Source of the DNA: Bacillus paralicheniformis
GTDB lineage: Bacteria > Bacillota > Bacilli > Bacillales > Bacillaceae
DNA: 64,000 bases
Direction: 5' to 3'
Assembly: GCF_001042485.2 (NCBI RefSeq)
Contig: NZ_LBMN02000001.1
Span: 1 to 64,000, forward strand
A program made the translations under genes and the position numbers. Within the stretch, counting starts at the first letter, position 1, and each line of letters starts with the position of its first letter. Positions 6,816 through 15,519 of this stretch are shown here, piece after piece. Below the pieces are notes generated by a model. The model was not told the origin of the DNA, ran no database searches, and worked only from the letters and a program-made list of their open reading frames with translations.

Positions 6816-8264
6816 TTAGTTTACCGTTAATTGTCCCTGTTCAAGAATGCTGTTTTTGACAACGGATGTTTTTGATCCTTTGACTTTCAGCAAAAAGCTT
6901 GGTGCAAATGTGGCGTGATGCTCGTTTGAAATTCCTCTGTTTGTGATGTAGCTCGTGATGACGACTTTGTCGCCTTTTTTCTGCGGTACGGCAAAGTGTG
7001 AATAAGTAAATGTGATGTCATTGTAATCAAGGTCCATGTGCAAAACAAGTCCGGATTTGTTTAAAGGCTTGAATGGCCCGGTTAGTGAATCTGATACATA
7101 GCCGAGCATATAAATGTCTTTTGCACCAATGCCGTCAATTGTCATTTTTGATCCTCTTGAATCTGTGAACAGATACCATTTTCCGTTCATTTTGAAGAGG
7201 TTGGCCCGTTCGATTTCATCAGTCACCGTATTGGAGGCGATCAAAGGCTTCATGACTTTTTTCAGCGTATAATCTTTATTTAATTCGATGATTCCGAGTG
7301 CGCCGTTAGCCAATGAAGCGTTCTTTTTGTTCGCTCCTTGAAGCAGCTTGCTGCTTTCTCCTCTAAAGAACTGCTTGCTGCCTCCGTAGTAAGCTCTGTT
7401 GAATAGAGAGTCTTCTCCCTGATAGCCGGTTTTTGTTCCCGTATTGGCTTCAAATACGAGATATTTGCGGCCGTGATCTTCCACATAATGCGGGTCTCTC
7501 AGCGTATGGTTGTCGCCGGAGCTGTAGTTTCCTTCGTCAATGAATTGCTGAACGTTTTGGTACACTGAACCGTCGGCGCCGTCAAAGACCGATTTATGAT
7601 CTTCTACACCATCAATTTTCAGTGTGTCCGAATCCGGCTGAGTGAAGTTGACCTGAGCCGTTGTCAGCGTCTGTTTGCCGTATTGCGTGCCGGAGAAAGC
7701 TGTGTAAAACAGTCGGACTTTTCCGTCTTTTGTCAGCGTGGCGGAACCTGACCACTCTTGTGTTTGATACTTAAGGTACGGATCGTCAGGAGTGAATTTG
7801 TCGCTGTCTTTAAACACTCTGCCGGCGTTTTTCCAGCTGTCGATGGAAGTTTCGCCTTTCTTTTGATAGAACAAGTAGATGGATGTGTCATCGACGTCTT
7901 TCGGGTCGCCCGCCAACGCGAAAACAAGATTGTAGCCGTGGTATGTAGCGACTGTTCCGTCGGCATTTTGCAGCGGCCAGCTGTCCCATACGTCTAAATC
8001 GATCAGTTCTCCATTTTTGTTATAACCTTTTGCTGAAGGGATGTTTTTGATGGTTTTCGGATCGAATTGAGGAACTTTAAATTGTTCGCTCTTTTGCTGT
8101 TCGGGAATTTTCAGCATGTCATGTCTTGTGATATGAGAAAATCCGTAACTCTTCTTGTAATCTTGCGTTTCTTTTGCAAAGGTTTGCGGCGCGCCTCCCG
8201 CAAGCAGAGCTGCTGCGACGGTTAAGGCTGACGCTTTTTTAGCGATGTTTTTGATGTTCATCAA
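6816..8264 (-). CDS. sacB: levansucrase (GH68)
   Basis: Secreted levansucrase converts sucrose to levan and glucose by fructosyl transfer. The 482-residue precursor has a signal peptide (about 1-30, ending QTFAKE). It carries the family catalytic triad blocks: VWDSWP with nucleophile D94, TLRDPHYVED (stabiliser) and DEIERANLF (acid/base E). The calcium-site and sucrose-box regions align with B. subtilis SacB. A 10-residue insertion relative to that protein precedes WDSW (YNKNGELIDL). ATG 8264 or the adjacent ATG 8261 can start translation, behind GGGAGGAA. It is controlled by the leader antiterminator at 8359-8453. Confidence 0.97.
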   Translation of the reverse strand: MMNIKNIAKKASALTVAAALLAGGAPQTFAKETQDYKKSYGFSHITRHDMLKIPEQQKSEQFKVPQFDPKTIKNIPSAKGYNKNGELIDLDVWDSWPLQNADGTVATYHGYNLVFALAGDPKDVDDTSIYLFYQKKGETSIDSWKNAGRVFKDSDKFTPDDPYLKYQTQEWSGSATLTKDGKVRLFYTAFSGTQYGKQTLTTAQVNFTQPDSDTLKIDGVEDHKSVFDGADGSVYQNVQQFIDEGNYSSGDNHTLRDPHYVEDHGRKYLVFEANTGTKTGYQGEDSLFNRAYYGGSKQFFRGESSKLLQGANKKNASLANGALGIIELNKDYTLKKVMKPLIASNTVTDEIERANLFKMNGKWYLFTDSRGSKMTIDGIGAKDIYMLGYVSDSLTGPFKPLNKSGLVLHMDLDYNDITFTYSHFAVPQKKGDKVVITSYITNRGISNEHHATFAPSFLLKVKGSKTSVVKNSILEQGQLTVN

Positions 8265-8358
8265 TATTTCCTCCCTTTTTCAATATGTAACAGATTGCTC
8301 CTGACAACATGAACGTTTCCAATCATCCCTCCTAACTGCGGCATTGTCCTGAAGAACA

Positions 8359-8453
8359 GAAAAAAGACCTAAAATGTGCAAGGTCATATAGGCAAAAGAT
8401 AGACTTCGCCCTTCACACATTTTAGGTCTTGCCTGCTTAGACAGTAACAATCC
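8359..8453 (-). promoter_or_regulatory. sacB leader: RAT antiterminator overlapping a terminator
   Basis: On the minus strand the leader contains GGATTGTTACTGTCTAAGCA followed by GGCAAGACC (8425-8453), a close match to the ribonucleic antiterminator bound by SacY/SacT/LicT proteins. Its 3' end overlaps the left arm of a terminator: AAGACCTAAAATGTG pairs perfectly with CACATTTTAGGTCTT (8364-8378), followed by a T-run ending at 8359. Binding of a BglG-family antiterminator when sucrose is present would expose sacB. The antiterminator protein is not encoded in the window. Confidence 0.9.
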
Positions 8454-8609
8454 CGACAATATTGAATTACCATCATTCTAATATACTCATCTCCGGGACT
8501 CAACTGGTCTAAGTTCCTCTTTTCTCATACATTTTTTTGCAAATGACATCAATTTTAAGCTAAAAGGCACCTTTTTTAATGAATCTATAGTCCGTATAAG
8601 GAGGAATCG

Positions 8610-9704
8610 TCAATCGTTGAAATCAATATACATCGGTATACTTTCCCAAAAGGCATCTGGAATTGCGAGCTTTCGTTGATCATGTCTTGACAGGGTTGTT
8701 TGAATATCGTCCTCTTTTCCGGCTTGAACTTTTTGAAGCCATTCCGGATCCATCAGAAGTCCCCGACCGATTCCGACGAGATCGGCACCTGTTTTCAGCG
8801 CTTGAACGGCATCTTCCGGTGTGTGTACTTTCCCGGCTCCGATCAGAGGAAGACGGTCCCCGACCGCTTCTTTGATCAGTTCCATCCGCGTGCGGGATTT
8901 GTCTGCACCACGGCGCGGCAAGGACCGGAAATCAATGAGAGAAACGTGCAGGTAATCCAATGCTTGTTCCCGCAGTACATTGACGAAAGGCAACGTTTCA
9001 GCCATTGTGATTCCGGGCGTTTCCGGCTCTTCGGGCGAAAATTTGTAGCCGATGATAAAAGATGGTTTATGGTAGCTATCCGCTACGCGTCTGATTTCTT
9101 CTATAATCTGAAGCGGAAATCTCATCCGTTTCTCTAAAGTGCCGCCCCAGCTGTCATTGCGCCGGTTGTAATAAGGAGAGAAGAACTGATGGATGAGAAA
9201 CCCGTTTGCGCCGTGAATTTCGACTCCGTCAAACCCGGCCTCTATCGCTCTTCGCGCCGCCTGGCCGAAAGAATGGATAAGGTCTTGAATGTCTTGCTCA
9301 GACAGTGCCCTTGGCACCGGTGCATTCGGTTGATTCGGAGCGACGGCGCTGGCACTGACCGTCTGCTCTATACCTTTGGCTCCAGGATGAAAGAGCTGCA
9401 GGATTGCTTTTGCTCCATGTTTCTTTAAAGTGGCTGCAAGCCGGGTTAGTCCCGGGATTTGATCATCGTTCTCAGCTCCGGGAATGCCGGGAAATCCGGT
9501 TCCGGGCTGTACGGTTGTCGCAGATGTGATGACCATCCCGACATCTGTCGCCCGCGCGGCATAATAGACGAGTTCGTCGTCAGAAATGAATCCTCCCGGC
9601 ATAGAGGATGAATGCCCCATTGGCGGCATGATGATTCTATTTTTCAATTGGATGCCGTTTTTAAAAGTAAAGGGTGTGAATAAAGAATCGTATTGTTTTT
9701 TCAT
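8610..9704 (-). CDS. old-yellow-enzyme family NADH:flavin oxidoreductase
   Basis: This 364-residue FMN-dependent TIM-barrel ene-reductase has the family opening FTFKNGIQLKNRIIMPPMGH. It also has the catalytic-site block GVEIHGANGFLIHQFFSPYYNRRNDSWGG-like (HGANGFL, NRRND) and the phosphate-binding end LIGAGKVHTPEDA...GRGLLMDPEW. It should reduce activated C=C bonds with NAD(P)H; the natural substrate is unknown. ATG 9704 is chosen for AAAGGAGGAAAAAC upstream; the longer frame has no SD. It is divergent from the HxlR gene, which is the likely regulator. Only the catalytic half is present, without the C-terminal FeS/FAD part of larger dienoyl-CoA reductases. Confidence 0.88.
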   Translation of the reverse strand: MKKQYDSLFTPFTFKNGIQLKNRIIMPPMGHSSSMPGGFISDDELVYYAARATDVGMVITSATTVQPGTGFPGIPGAENDDQIPGLTRLAATLKKHGAKAILQLFHPGAKGIEQTVSASAVAPNQPNAPVPRALSEQDIQDLIHSFGQAARRAIEAGFDGVEIHGANGFLIHQFFSPYYNRRNDSWGGTLEKRMRFPLQIIEEIRRVADSYHKPSFIIGYKFSPEEPETPGITMAETLPFVNVLREQALDYLHVSLIDFRSLPRRGADKSRTRMELIKEAVGDRLPLIGAGKVHTPEDAVQALKTGADLVGIGRGLLMDPEWLQKVQAGKEDDIQTTLSRHDQRKLAIPDAFWESIPMYIDFND

Positions 9705-9876
9705 GTTTTTCCTCCTTTTGATATAACCATAGCAACCACCGTGAGGCTCCACAAGAACGCAATTTTTTTATATATGCTTTATAAAAATAAACCGTAAGAT
9801 CGTTCTCTTGAATGCTCTGGTGTCCATATGGTAGGATCAAGTCAAAATTGGCGAATGAGGCAATGGAGGAATTGCT

Positions 9877-10200
9877 ATGAATTCAGCTGTCGATCATAAA
9901 GAATGCTCTTCTTTAATACAGGGTGTATTGAAAATTTTCTCCGGTAAATGGTCATTTTTGGTTCTCGCCGAGCTCATTCAGGGCAAGCGGCGATTCAACG
10001 AGCTCAGAAGGAACTTGGGAAACGTCAACACTAAAGGATTAACTGACACATTAAGACATCTTGAAGAAAGCGGTATGATTTCCCGGAAGGTGTTCCCGAC
10101 GGTTCCTGTTACTGTAGAATATGAATTAACAGAAAAAGGTAAAGAGTTCCACGGCATTTTTAAAGAGATGGCCGCGTGGGGGGAAAAATGGCTTCCGTAA
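9877..10200 (+). CDS. HxlR-family transcriptional regulator
   Basis: This 107-residue winged-helix protein shows the HxlR signature: ECSSLIQGVLKIFSGKWSFLVLAELIQGKRRFNELRR, then the recognition segment GLTDTLRHLEESGMISRK and the wing PVTVEYELTEKGKEF. The N-terminal Cys at about residue 10 is the redox/electrophile-sensing position in YodB/HypR relatives. The ATG follows GGAGGAATTGCT. Divergence from the old-yellow-enzyme gene suggests it senses electrophiles or quinones and controls that enzyme; this is inference from context. Confidence 0.88.
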   Translation: MNSAVDHKECSSLIQGVLKIFSGKWSFLVLAELIQGKRRFNELRRNLGNVNTKGLTDTLRHLEESGMISRKVFPTVPVTVEYELTEKGKEFHGIFKEMAAWGEKWLP

Positions 10201-10216
10201 TGGAGCCTTTTTATTT
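10190..10216 (+). terminator. terminator of the HxlR gene
   Basis: GGCTTC (10190-10195) pairs with GGAGCC (10202-10207), followed by a T-rich run. The stop codon lies in the loop. Confidence 0.55.
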
Positions 10217-10299
10217 TGCCTTCGTTTTGCGGTTCCAAATATTTCTGCCTTTTGGTATAGTGATAATGTGTTTAAATTTGCAACAAAAGGTGATCGAAT

Positions 10300-12018
10300 A
10301 TGAAAGTGATGGCAATTGCTCCATATGAAGGATTAAAAGAGCTGATGATTCAAGTGGCAGGCGGCGAGGATTTTGAATTCGAGGCGGCTTCCGGAGATTT
10401 AGAGAAGGGCGTGGAGCTGGCGAAACAAGCGGAAGCAAACGGGACTGATTTGATTATCAGCAGAGGTGGAACCGCTGAGCTGATCCAGCAAGAAGTTTCC
10501 ATTCCGGTTGTGGATATCGAAGTGTCGGGATACGATATGCTGCGTGTGCTTACGCTTGCCAAGGGCTATCCCGGCAAAGCGGCAATTGTCGGATTTCCGA
10601 TGATTGCCGACGGCGCGTCAGCAGTGTGCGAAATTTTGGATATCCGGATCGACGCCTGCACCGTATCAGACGAACGCGATGTTGAACCGGTGCTTCTTCA
10701 GCTCAAAGAACAGGGCTATCAGATCATTATCGGCGATGTGATCACAATTGAGAAAGCAGAGCAGCTCGGTTTAAACGGACTGCTTTTGACATCCGGAAAA
10801 GAAAGCATTGCCAAAGCTTTTGCAAACGCTAAAAAACTGTATTCCTTTTTAGAGAGCATCAAGCAGAAGTACGCTGTGCCGTATCACATTTTACAAAAGG
10901 CCGAGACCGGTTATGCAGTATACAACAAGACATTGCGGCCGGTTTTTCAAAACGGCGTATTTGCCGAACAAATCGGCTTGCTGGATCATCTGGAAGAGCT
11001 GATCGGGGAAGCGGAAAAGAAGGGAGTCATCCATTTTAGATTCCGAAAGCATGGGCGGACATGGAATATCACGGGACGCAGGTTTTTCGCATCAGACGAG
11101 GCATTGACCGTATTTACCGCGGAAAATGCAAAAGATGTTCACGTTTCTTCTTTGCCTGGAGCAGCGACTCTTTCTCCTTTACGGATGAGTTATATGGAAA
11201 CATCGAGGAACGAAACGATGCAGCAGGTGCTGAAAAAAGCGGAGTTGTTCGCGGCAAGGCGGGAACCCATATGGATCAACGGAGCGCCCGGCTCAGGGAA
11301 AGAGAGCTTGGCCGGGCTGATCCATATGAAGGGGGAGGACAAGCATGAGCCGTTTCGAAAAATCGATGCCGGTTTGCTGTCTGAAGCAGAATGGGAACAG
11401 GCGTGTGAAAGCGAAGAATTCTTTTCAGGGAGAGGAACGCTATACATCAAACAAGTCGATCGCATGCCGCCGTCCTCGCAACGGCTTTTACTCAGGCGGA
11501 TCAGCGAACCGTATGACGGGCCGAGGCTGATCGTTTCTTCTTCCCGCAGGCGCGCCGGGGAATTTTTAAGCGATTTATATGATGCGCTTTGTCATTTGGA
11601 GCTGGACGTTCCCCCTCTTTCCGAAAGAAAAGAGGATATTTTGCATCTGGCTTATCTGTTTATTGCGGAAAGCAATGAGGCATTCGGCAAACAAATCGTC
11701 GGCTTTCGAAGCGAAGCTGGTGTTCTGCTTGAAGAAGCGAAATGGCCGGGCAACCTCAGCCAATTGAGAAAAACAGTCCAAAACTGTGTCCTTGAAGCGC
11801 AGGGCGTTTATATCGAGAAGGCTGACGCCGAACGGGTCCTGAGCCGCTTGAACGAGGAAGAAAGAGAAGACATCGATTTATCCGGAACGCTCGAAGAGAT
11901 CGAAAAAAGGATCATTCAAAAAATCTATGCCGAAGAAGGGAACAATCAAACAAGAACAGCGGAAAGGCTCGGCATCAACAGAACGACGCTTTGGAGAAAA
12001 TTGAAATCGTCACATTGA
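10300..12018 (+). CDS. PrpR_N-AAA-Fis type regulator lacking GAFTGA
   Basis: This 572-residue regulator has three parts. The N-terminal PrpR-type sensor (about 1-190) includes ISRGGTAELIQ and PVVDIEVSGYDMLR. A central AAA-like domain (about 305-500) has Walker A GAPGSGKES at about 327-335. The C-terminal Fis-type HTH is NQTRTAERLGINRTTLWRKL. Where sigma-54 activators have GAFTGA, nothing comparable is seen, and the Walker B block reads GTLYIKQVD instead of GTLFLDE. It therefore probably does not remodel sigma-54 holoenzyme. It lies just upstream of the acid-sugar operon in the same direction with its own terminator, so it is the presumed operon regulator. ATG 10300 follows AAAAGGTG. Confidence 0.85.
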   Translation: MKVMAIAPYEGLKELMIQVAGGEDFEFEAASGDLEKGVELAKQAEANGTDLIISRGGTAELIQQEVSIPVVDIEVSGYDMLRVLTLAKGYPGKAAIVGFPMIADGASAVCEILDIRIDACTVSDERDVEPVLLQLKEQGYQIIIGDVITIEKAEQLGLNGLLLTSGKESIAKAFANAKKLYSFLESIKQKYAVPYHILQKAETGYAVYNKTLRPVFQNGVFAEQIGLLDHLEELIGEAEKKGVIHFRFRKHGRTWNITGRRFFASDEALTVFTAENAKDVHVSSLPGAATLSPLRMSYMETSRNETMQQVLKKAELFAARREPIWINGAPGSGKESLAGLIHMKGEDKHEPFRKIDAGLLSEAEWEQACESEEFFSGRGTLYIKQVDRMPPSSQRLLLRRISEPYDGPRLIVSSSRRRAGEFLSDLYDALCHLELDVPPLSERKEDILHLAYLFIAESNEAFGKQIVGFRSEAGVLLEEAKWPGNLSQLRKTVQNCVLEAQGVYIEKADAERVLSRLNEEEREDIDLSGTLEEIEKRIIQKIYAEEGNNQTRTAERLGINRTTLWRKLKSSH

Positions 12019-12022
12019 TAAG

Positions 12023-12050
12023 ACACCGGCTAAACCGGTGTTTTATTTTT
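12023..12050 (+). terminator. terminator of the AAA regulator gene
   Basis: ACACCGG (12023-12029) pairs with CCGGTGT (12035-12041), followed by TTTATTTTTTT. It separates regulator and operon transcripts. Confidence 0.8.
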
Positions 12051-12097
12051 TTGTTTTAATATGCAACAGTAAATAAAAATAATTTAGATAAATACCG

Positions 12098-12126
12098 TTG
12101 ATTATTGAAACATTTATGTATATAAT
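12098..12126 (+). promoter_or_regulatory. sigma-A promoter of the acid-sugar operon
   Basis: TTGATT (12098-12103), 17-bp spacer, TATAAT (12121-12126). No -24/-12 (TGGCAC/TTGC) element was found between the regulator terminator and the first gene. Confidence 0.7.
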
Positions 12127-12132
12127 CATTTT

Positions 12133-12146
12133 TGAAAACGCTTTAC
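12133..12146. promoter_or_regulatory. cre-like site at the operon start
   Basis: TGAAAACGCTTTAC at the expected transcription start resembles the CcpA site TGAAAGCGCTTTCA (11 of 14 positions). Its position would let CcpA block initiation when preferred sugars are present. Confidence 0.55.
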
Positions 12147-12163
12147 AGGAAGGGGAGGCAATC

Positions 12164-13051
12164 ATGGGATTCGTACCAAAGGGGATTTATCCTGCTATGC
12201 TGACACCGCTCACAGAAGATCAAAGCATTGATGAATCGGCGTTGAAACAGCTGACAAACCATTTGATCGATGCTCATGTACACGGGCTTTTTGCGTTGGG
12301 TACCAACGGGGAATTTCATATGTTCAACACCGGAGACAAGCTGAAAGTTGCAGAAATCATCATTCAAGAGACGGCAGGACGCGTTCCCGTCATGGTAGGG
12401 AGCGGAGGAAACAGCACAGAAGAAGCGATCTGGCTTTCTAAGAAAATGGAGAGGCTTGGCGCAGATGCGCTGTCGGTCATCACGCCATTCTTTATTCCAC
12501 CGACACAGGAAGAAGCGGCGGTGCATTATAAAACAATTGCGGCATCCGTTTCACTTCCGATCCTTTTGTACAATATCCCTTCAAAAACAGGTTTCCATTT
12601 AGAACCAGAAACAGTGGCAGAGCTTGCGAAAGTGGATAATATCGTTGGAATTAAGGACAGCAGCGGAAACTTTGAAAACATACAGCAGTATATCGAGCTG
12701 ACGAAAAATGAGGACTTTTCCGTTTTTGCAGGCACCGATTCGCTCATATTGAAAACGCTTCAAGCGGGAGGAGCGGGAGCAGTCGCAGCAACAGCAAATA
12801 TGCTCCCTGATATCGTAACGTCGATTTACCACCATTGGTCAGAGGGTGAGACTGAAAAGGCGGAGGCTGCCCAGATGGAGCTTCAGCCGCTTCGCGATAC
12901 ATTTCGTTTAGGTACGATCCCGGCGGCACTGAAAAAAGCGGTTGGGCTTTATTCAATCCCTGTAGGCCCGCCGAAAGCGCCCATCCAAGAGCTGGCCGGT
13001 TCGGCGCTCTTGGAGGTCGAAAAAATGGTCGCTTACTATCAATCAAAATAG
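12164..13051 (+). CDS. dihydrodipicolinate synthase-family aldolase/lyase
   Basis: This is a 295-residue class I (Schiff-base) TIM-barrel protein of the DapA/NAL family. Visible markers are GTNGEF (carboxylate-binding turn), LYNIPSKTG with catalytic Tyr136, and GIKDSSGNF with Schiff-base Lys164. In catabolic operons this family handles 2-keto-3-deoxy acids or similar keto acids rather than making dihydrodipicolinate. ATG 12164 has AGGGGAGG ahead; an upstream start at 12098 would overlap the promoter. It is the first gene of the six-gene acid-sugar operon. The exact substrate is not determinable here. Confidence 0.88.
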   Translation: MGFVPKGIYPAMLTPLTEDQSIDESALKQLTNHLIDAHVHGLFALGTNGEFHMFNTGDKLKVAEIIIQETAGRVPVMVGSGGNSTEEAIWLSKKMERLGADALSVITPFFIPPTQEEAAVHYKTIAASVSLPILLYNIPSKTGFHLEPETVAELAKVDNIVGIKDSSGNFENIQQYIELTKNEDFSVFAGTDSLILKTLQAGGAGAVAATANMLPDIVTSIYHHWSEGETEKAEAAQMELQPLRDTFRLGTIPAALKKAVGLYSIPVGPPKAPIQELAGSALLEVEKMVAYYQSK

Positions 13052-13064
13052 GGAGGTTTCAAGA

Positions 13065-14231
13065 ATGCCAGCGAATTATCAATTTCGGACAGCCGATCAT
13101 ATCGTTGCGGGCGAACATTCCATCCGCAGGCTCAAAGATCATGTACGAACGATTGTACCGAAGGCGGACAGGGCGCTGATTATTACCCAGCCGTCGATTG
13201 TCAAACTTGGCGCGATCGGAGAAGTACAGGCTCAGCTTACAGAGATTGGCATTCAGTCAGATGTTTGCACAGCCATATTGCCCGAACCGACCGCACAAAA
13301 TATTGAAGACGTATTTAGAGGAATCCGTGATAAACGATACGACATTCTCATCGGAATCGGCGGAGGCAGCGTGCTGGACGGAACGAAAATATTGTCCGTG
13401 CTGCAAACGAATTCAAAAAAGGTCGAGGAGCTGCTCGGGACAGATTTGGTCGAAAAGCCGGGAATCCCGACCGTGCTGATTCCGAGTACCTCGGGGACAG
13501 GCGCAGAGGTGACGCCGAACGCGATCGTTACGCTTCCCGAAGAGGAATTGAAAGTCGGCATCGTCAGTCCGCTTCTTTTGCCTAAACTTGTCATTCTTGA
13601 CCCGATCATCACCCTTGGATTGCCAAAATCAATTACGGCGGCTACCGGAATGGATGCATTCACCCATTCGCTTGAATCGTTCATTTCGACGAAAGCAAAC
13701 CCGATCAGCGATATGTTCGCTTTAGAATCCATCAGATTGATTTCGGCAAGTATTGTGGAAGCGTATGAAAACGGTTCATCGATACAAGCGAGAGAAAACA
13801 TGCTGCTCGGTTCGACGTATGGCGGAATGGCGCTGACGGCTGCCGGTACTGCTGCCGTTCATGCCCTCGCCTATCCGCTTGGGGGGAAATACCGAATTCC
13901 CCACGGTGTCGCCAATTCGATGCTCCTTCCGCATGTGATGGAGTTTAATATGGATGCTATTACAAAACGGCTGTCTCTTGCGGCAGAAACGATGGGAATC
14001 GCTGCATCTGATTTGACCGCCGAACAAGCGGCTGAGGCTGTTGTGCAGAAAATAAGAGAGTGGACGAAGCGGCTGAATATTCCTCAGGATTTAAAAGCGT
14101 TCGGCGTAACCGCAAGCGACGTGGACGATTTAGCCGACTCAGCTTCAAAAGTGACGCGCCTGCTTCATAACAATCCGAAACCGCTCAGTCTGGAAAATAT
14201 AAAAGACATCTATCGAAAACTAATCAACTAA
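13065..14231 (+). CDS. iron-containing alcohol dehydrogenase
   Basis: This 388-residue group III NAD(P)-dependent alcohol dehydrogenase shows GIGGGSVLDGTK (nucleotide binding) and PTVLIPSTSGTGAEVTP. The metal-site region is GMDAFTHSLESF and ALAYPLGGKYRIPHGVANSMLLPHVMEFN, with three conserved His. It oxidises or reduces a hydroxyl/aldehyde intermediate of the pathway. It lies 13 bp after the aldolase gene behind GGGAGG. Within the operon it may act on an aldehyde released by the DapA-like lyase; that link is inference. Confidence 0.9.
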   Translation: MPANYQFRTADHIVAGEHSIRRLKDHVRTIVPKADRALIITQPSIVKLGAIGEVQAQLTEIGIQSDVCTAILPEPTAQNIEDVFRGIRDKRYDILIGIGGGSVLDGTKILSVLQTNSKKVEELLGTDLVEKPGIPTVLIPSTSGTGAEVTPNAIVTLPEEELKVGIVSPLLLPKLVILDPIITLGLPKSITAATGMDAFTHSLESFISTKANPISDMFALESIRLISASIVEAYENGSSIQARENMLLGSTYGGMALTAAGTAAVHALAYPLGGKYRIPHGVANSMLLPHVMEFNMDAITKRLSLAAETMGIAASDLTAEQAAEAVVQKIREWTKRLNIPQDLKAFGVTASDVDDLADSASKVTRLLHNNPKPLSLENIKDIYRKLIN

Positions 14232-14244
14232 AGGATGAAGACAT

Positions 14245-15516
14245 TTGAAAATTGCAATCATCGCGGATGATTTGACGGGAGCGAACGACTGCGGCGGTCA
14301 GCTTGTTCATTACGGGATGGATGTTTCCGTCAAACTCGACGCCGAATTCACCAGACGGGAAACGGAAGGCGTCGTTATTTTCAATACGGACAGCAGATCG
14401 CTGTCAGCCGCAGAGGCGAAGGCGACTGTGAAAAACATCAGTGAACACATCTCCCGGCAATCGTTTGATATCGTCTACAAAAAAATCGACAGCACAATGA
14501 GGGGAAATATCGGAGCCGAGCTTCAAGCGATGCACGAAGTGTTTCAGCCGGATTTTGTACTGATCGCTCCCGGCTACCCTCAAAACGGACGTCAGGTTAT
14601 CGGCGGCGTCCATTATGTGAACGGCGTAAAGCTTGAAGAAACCGAAGCGGCAAACGATCCGAAAACGCCTGTAGCCGAGTCGAATATTCAAAGATTAATA
14701 GAAAAGCAGACTCGAAATAAGAGCGGGCATTTATCATATGAAGACATCCGCCGCGGACACGGGCATGTTCGCAACAAGCTGGAACGCTTTCGGGCGGAAG
14801 GGATTTCATATGTGACGGCCGATTCGGTTCACGAATCCGATCTGCAGGATCTGGCGCTTATTTTGGAGAGTTTGCCGTATTCTATCATTTTAGCCGGTTC
14901 GGCAGGCTTGATGAGCTGCCTGCCCAAAGCGTTCAATCTGAAAGAAAGGGAGCTCGGTCAAACCGTTCCGTTTTCCGACCAGCCGATCATGTTTGTCGTC
15001 GGAAGCATGAGTCGGAAGGGGAGGGAACAGCTTCACGAACTATTCGCCGGACGTGCGGCTGAAAAAATTGAAATGAGATCAGAGCGCGTGCTGTGCGGCG
15101 GAGCTGAGAAAAGAAACGAGTTCGAACGGCTGAAGGAGAGGGCGGCGGACGTCCGCCGCCGTTCGAAACACATCGTCCTCTGCACCTCGGACAATGCGGC
15201 AGAGACACAGAAGATTGGTGAAAGCCGCGGACTCACCCCGGTTCAAACGAGCAATGCGGTGTCCGGTGCACTAGGCGAATTGGCGGGCGAGCTGATTCAA
15301 GCCTTTCATGTGAGACGTCTGTTTTTAACCGGAGGTGACACGGCATACCAAGTGCTGCATCAGCTTCGGATTCATGAGATACGATTGCTGGACGAAGTAG
15401 AGCCCGGCATTCCGCTGGGAGCAGCCGGTGAAGAATTGTACATTGTGACAAAGGCCGGAAATTTTGGCTCGCGTTCGGTGATGGCAAGTGCGGCAAACAA
15501 GCTACAAGGAGGATAA
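14245..15516 (+). CDS. four-carbon acid sugar kinase (DUF1537 family)
   Basis: This 423-residue DUF1537 kinase has the N-terminal substrate motif IADDLTGANDCGGQL, the block KKIDSTMRGNIGAEL, and a C-terminal nucleotide-binding domain with FLTGGDTAYQVL and GIPLGAA. Characterised relatives (DtnK, DenK, OtnK) phosphorylate D-threonate, D-erythronate or 3-oxo-tetronate at the 4-position. The start is TTG 14245 after AAAGGATG. It is followed 3 bp later by a PdxA-like dehydrogenase, the established partner that oxidises the 4-phospho acid to dihydroxyacetone phosphate. That pairing makes a threonate/erythronate-type substrate the leading hypothesis. Confidence 0.9.
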   Translation: MKIAIIADDLTGANDCGGQLVHYGMDVSVKLDAEFTRRETEGVVIFNTDSRSLSAAEAKATVKNISEHISRQSFDIVYKKIDSTMRGNIGAELQAMHEVFQPDFVLIAPGYPQNGRQVIGGVHYVNGVKLEETEAANDPKTPVAESNIQRLIEKQTRNKSGHLSYEDIRRGHGHVRNKLERFRAEGISYVTADSVHESDLQDLALILESLPYSIILAGSAGLMSCLPKAFNLKERELGQTVPFSDQPIMFVVGSMSRKGREQLHELFAGRAAEKIEMRSERVLCGGAEKRNEFERLKERAADVRRRSKHIVLCTSDNAAETQKIGESRGLTPVQTSNAVSGALGELAGELIQAFHVRRLFLTGGDTAYQVLHQLRIHEIRLLDEVEPGIPLGAAGEELYIVTKAGNFGSRSVMASAANKLQGG

Positions 15517-15519
15517 ACA

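Noticed and set aside
12019..12163. Possible sigma-54 (-24/-12) promoter for the acid-sugar operon
   Set aside because: No TGGCAC-N5-TTGC element found; a good sigma-A promoter is present instead.
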